In this document: positions 62,439-64,000 of the stretch, in pieces
Layout: each line of letters starts with the position of its first letter
Numbering within the stretch: the stretch's first letter is position 1
Assembly: GCF_001428895.1 (NCBI RefSeq)
Contig: NZ_LMJA01000001.1
Coordinates: forward strand, 435,150 to 499,149
Source: Mycobacterium sp. Root265
GTDB taxonomy: Bacteria; Actinomycetota; Actinomycetes; Mycobacteriales; Mycobacteriaceae
Length of the DNA stretch: 64,000 nucleotides
Direction: 5' to 3'
Made by a program: the position numbers and the translations under genes
Notes under the pieces: model-generated
The model's database searches: none
Told to the model about the DNA's origin: nothing
The model's input: only the letters and a program-made list of their open reading frames with translations

Positions 62439-62456
62439 GTGGAATCTTACTTCCAC
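62439..62456. promoter_or_regulatory. Allantoin-locus repeat site B
   Basis: GTGGAATCTTACTTCCAC has perfect 6-bp arms around 6 bp, 60 bp before the permease start. A dyad with TGGAA-type arms is consistent with an IclR-family regulator such as AllR, but no regulator gene is visible here. Confidence 0.5.
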
Positions 62457-62515
62457 ACAGTGGATTATTTGCGGCGGCGCCAAGCGCCGGCGCACCGACC
62501 GTGACAGGCGTATCC

Positions 62516-64000
62516 ATGAGCACAGAGTCCACCGGGCTCATCGGCGACTCCAGTCGTCGTGATGTAACCCCGTTCGCCGACGTGAGTCCTCATCTGTACA
62601 ACCCCGACCTCGCGCCCACCAAGCGCGAAGGCCGACGGTGGAGCGCGTACAACATCTTCACGTTGTGGGCGAACGATGTACACAGCCTGGGCAACTACTC
62701 GTTCGCCATCGGACTGTTCGCCCTGGGCCTCGGTGGGTGGCAGATCCTGTTGGCGCTCGGACTCGGCGGCGTCTTCCTCTTCTTACTGCTCAACCTGTCC
62801 GGGTTCATGGGGGAGAAGACCGGCGTCCCGTTCCCGGTGATGAGCCGCATTTCGTTCGGCACCCTCGGAGCGCAGATCCCCGCCCTCATCCGCGGCGCGG
62901 TCGCGATCGCCTGGTTCGGCATCCAGACCTATCTCGCGTCCGTAGTGCTGCGCATCATGATCATCGCGCTCGTGCCGTCCGCCCAGACCCTCGACACCAA
63001 CAGCTTCCTGGGATTGTCGACGCTCGGCTGGATCTCGTTCGTCGTCCTCTGGGTGATCCAGGTGATCATCGTCAGTTACGGCATGGAGATGATCCGCAGG
63101 TACGAGGCATTCGCGGGTCCGGTCATCCTGTTCACGATGATCGCGCTCGCGGTCTGGATGCTCAGCAACGCCGATTGGACCATCGCGTGGACGACCCCCG
63201 ACTCGCTGACCGGCGTCGACATGTGGTTGCAGATCGTCGGCGGCGCCAGCCTTTGGGTCGCGATCTATGGCACGTTCGTCCTCAACTTCTGCGACTTCAC
63301 CCGTAACGCGACGTCGAAGCGGGCCATCGTGAAGGGCAACTTCTGGGGTATCCCGCTCAACATGCTGGTGTTCGGCGCCATCGTCATCACGCTGGCCGGC
63401 GCTCAGTTCCGCATCGACGGACGCATCATCGAAGCGCCCGCCGACATCGTCCAAGAAGTGCCGAACACCCTGCTGCTGGTGCTCGCCGCACTTGCGCTGC
63501 TGATTTTGACCGTCGCGGTGAACCTGATGGCGAACTTCGTCGCCCCCATCTATGCGCTCAACAACCTGTTCCCGAAGCAATTGAACTTTCGTCGTGCAGC
63601 ATTCATCTCGGCCGTCATTGGTCTGGTGATCCTGCCGTGGAACCTGTACAACTCGCCTGCTGTCATCAACTACTTCCTCGGTGGGCTCGGTGCCATCCTC
63701 GGGCCGCTGTTCGGCATCATCATGGCCGACTACTGGCTGGTGCGTCGTTCCAAGATCAACGTTCCAGCCCTGTTCACCACCGATGCGGACGGCGAATACC
63801 AGTACACGAGGGGCGTCAACGTGCGGGCCGTGGTTGCTCTCGTCATCACCGCGGTGGCGGCACTGCTGATGGCGTTCGTTCCGGCATTCAAGATCGTCTC
63901 GGAGTTCTCGTGGTTCATCGGTGCGGGGCTCGGGGCGATCGTGTACCTGGTGGTCGCCGACCGCCGGGGGCCCTTCAACGACGTCTCCGGCGAGTCCATT
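62516..64000 (+). CDS. NCS1-family allantoin/nucleobase permease, 3' end cut
   Basis: The frame starts at ATG 62516 and stays open for 495 codons to the window edge, so only the C-terminal end is missing. LYNPDLAPTKREGRRWSAYNIFTLWANDVHSLGNYSFA is the typical NCS1 N-terminus and leads into TM1. Another signature is SRISFGTLGAQIPALIRGAVAIAWFGIQTYLA. About 12 TM segments are visible. The branch includes PucI and related allantoin, uracil and hydantoin transporters. Divergent orientation to allantoinase supports allantoin uptake (inference). Confidence 0.88.
   Translation, partial: MSTESTGLIGDSSRRDVTPFADVSPHLYNPDLAPTKREGRRWSAYNIFTLWANDVHSLGNYSFAIGLFALGLGGWQILLALGLGGVFLFLLLNLSGFMGEKTGVPFPVMSRISFGTLGAQIPALIRGAVAIAWFGIQTYLASVVLRIMIIALVPSAQTLDTNSFLGLSTLGWISFVVLWVIQVIIVSYGMEMIRRYEAFAGPVILFTMIALAVWMLSNADWTIAWTTPDSLTGVDMWLQIVGGASLWVAIYGTFVLNFCDFTRNATSKRAIVKGNFWGIPLNMLVFGAIVITLAGAQFRIDGRIIEAPADIVQEVPNTLLLVLAALALLILTVAVNLMANFVAPIYALNNLFPKQLNFRRAAFISAVIGLVILPWNLYNSPAVINYFLGGLGAILGPLFGIIMADYWLVRRSKINVPALFTTDADGEYQYTRGVNVRAVVALVITAVAALLMAFVPAFKIVSEFSWFIGAGLGAIVYLVVADRRGPFNDVSGESI

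Overview
The window is high-GC DNA from an actinobacterium. It almost certainly comes from a fast-growing Mycobacterium (Mycolicibacterium). The gene content points there: an MmpL/RND lipid transporter, a DevS/DosT-type heme histidine kinase, a cutinase-like serine esterase, a 13E12-type DUF222/HNH protein, a mycofactocin-coupled SDR, three cytochromes P450 and many acyl-CoA and SDR enzymes. Many start codons sit exactly 6 nt after a TANNNT -10 box, which is the mycobacterial leaderless pattern. No rRNA, tRNA, CRISPR array, IS element or prophage was seen. No gene-free stretch exceeds about 225 bp. The identification is by content and was not checked by a search.

Layout. 1-4794: start of an RDD membrane protein, a double-HTH TetR regulator, and a minus-strand operon of two acyl-CoA dehydrogenases plus an SDR. 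4890-15321: a large catabolic or biosynthetic island containing a VWA protein, a CbbQ/NorQ-like AAA+ ATPase, a cytosolic substrate-binding-protein homologue, an AveC-like membrane protein, SDR, ALDH, P450, SnoaL-like, SDR and nitroreductase. The two regions appear co-regulated: a 16-bp element (ACCAAAyATCTGTTCC) lies inside the promoters of both operons. 15238-22655: MmpL, a two-component system, thioesterase, GDSL lipoprotein and EamA exporter. 22660-28489: a potADBC-type polyamine ABC operon and a divergent NCS1 permease. 28461-36928: epoxide hydrolase, adenylyl cyclase, lipoprotein, flavin monooxygenase, GNAT, PhoA-like phosphatase, tautomerase, and an SDR with a divergent HxlR regulator. 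36957-42456: an HTTM-like membrane protein, a DevS-like heme kinase, a double USP and an MFS transporter.

42597-48141 is a second oxidative island: NAD(P)-binding reductase, P450, mycofactocin-type SDR, a 38-residue membrane peptide, a second AveC-like protein and a further P450. 48236-54313: SRPBCC protein, photolyase, DUF222/HNH protein, YqeY-like, nitronate monooxygenase and an alpha/beta hydrolase. 54329-58385: an MBL-fold hydrolase and enoyl-CoA hydratase pair, a TetR, and a divergent steroid-dehydrogenase-like flavoprotein separated from the TetR by a palindromic operator. 58389-64000: cutinase, PhoD-like phosphatase, allantoinase and a divergent NCS1 permease that runs off the end (a purine/allantoin salvage locus).

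The most interesting theme is the pair of AveC-like (spirocyclase-family) integral membrane proteins. They lie about 37 kb apart, each inside a P450/SDR operon, and one is coupled to an AAA+/VWA chaperone pair and a leaderless periplasmic-binding-protein homologue.
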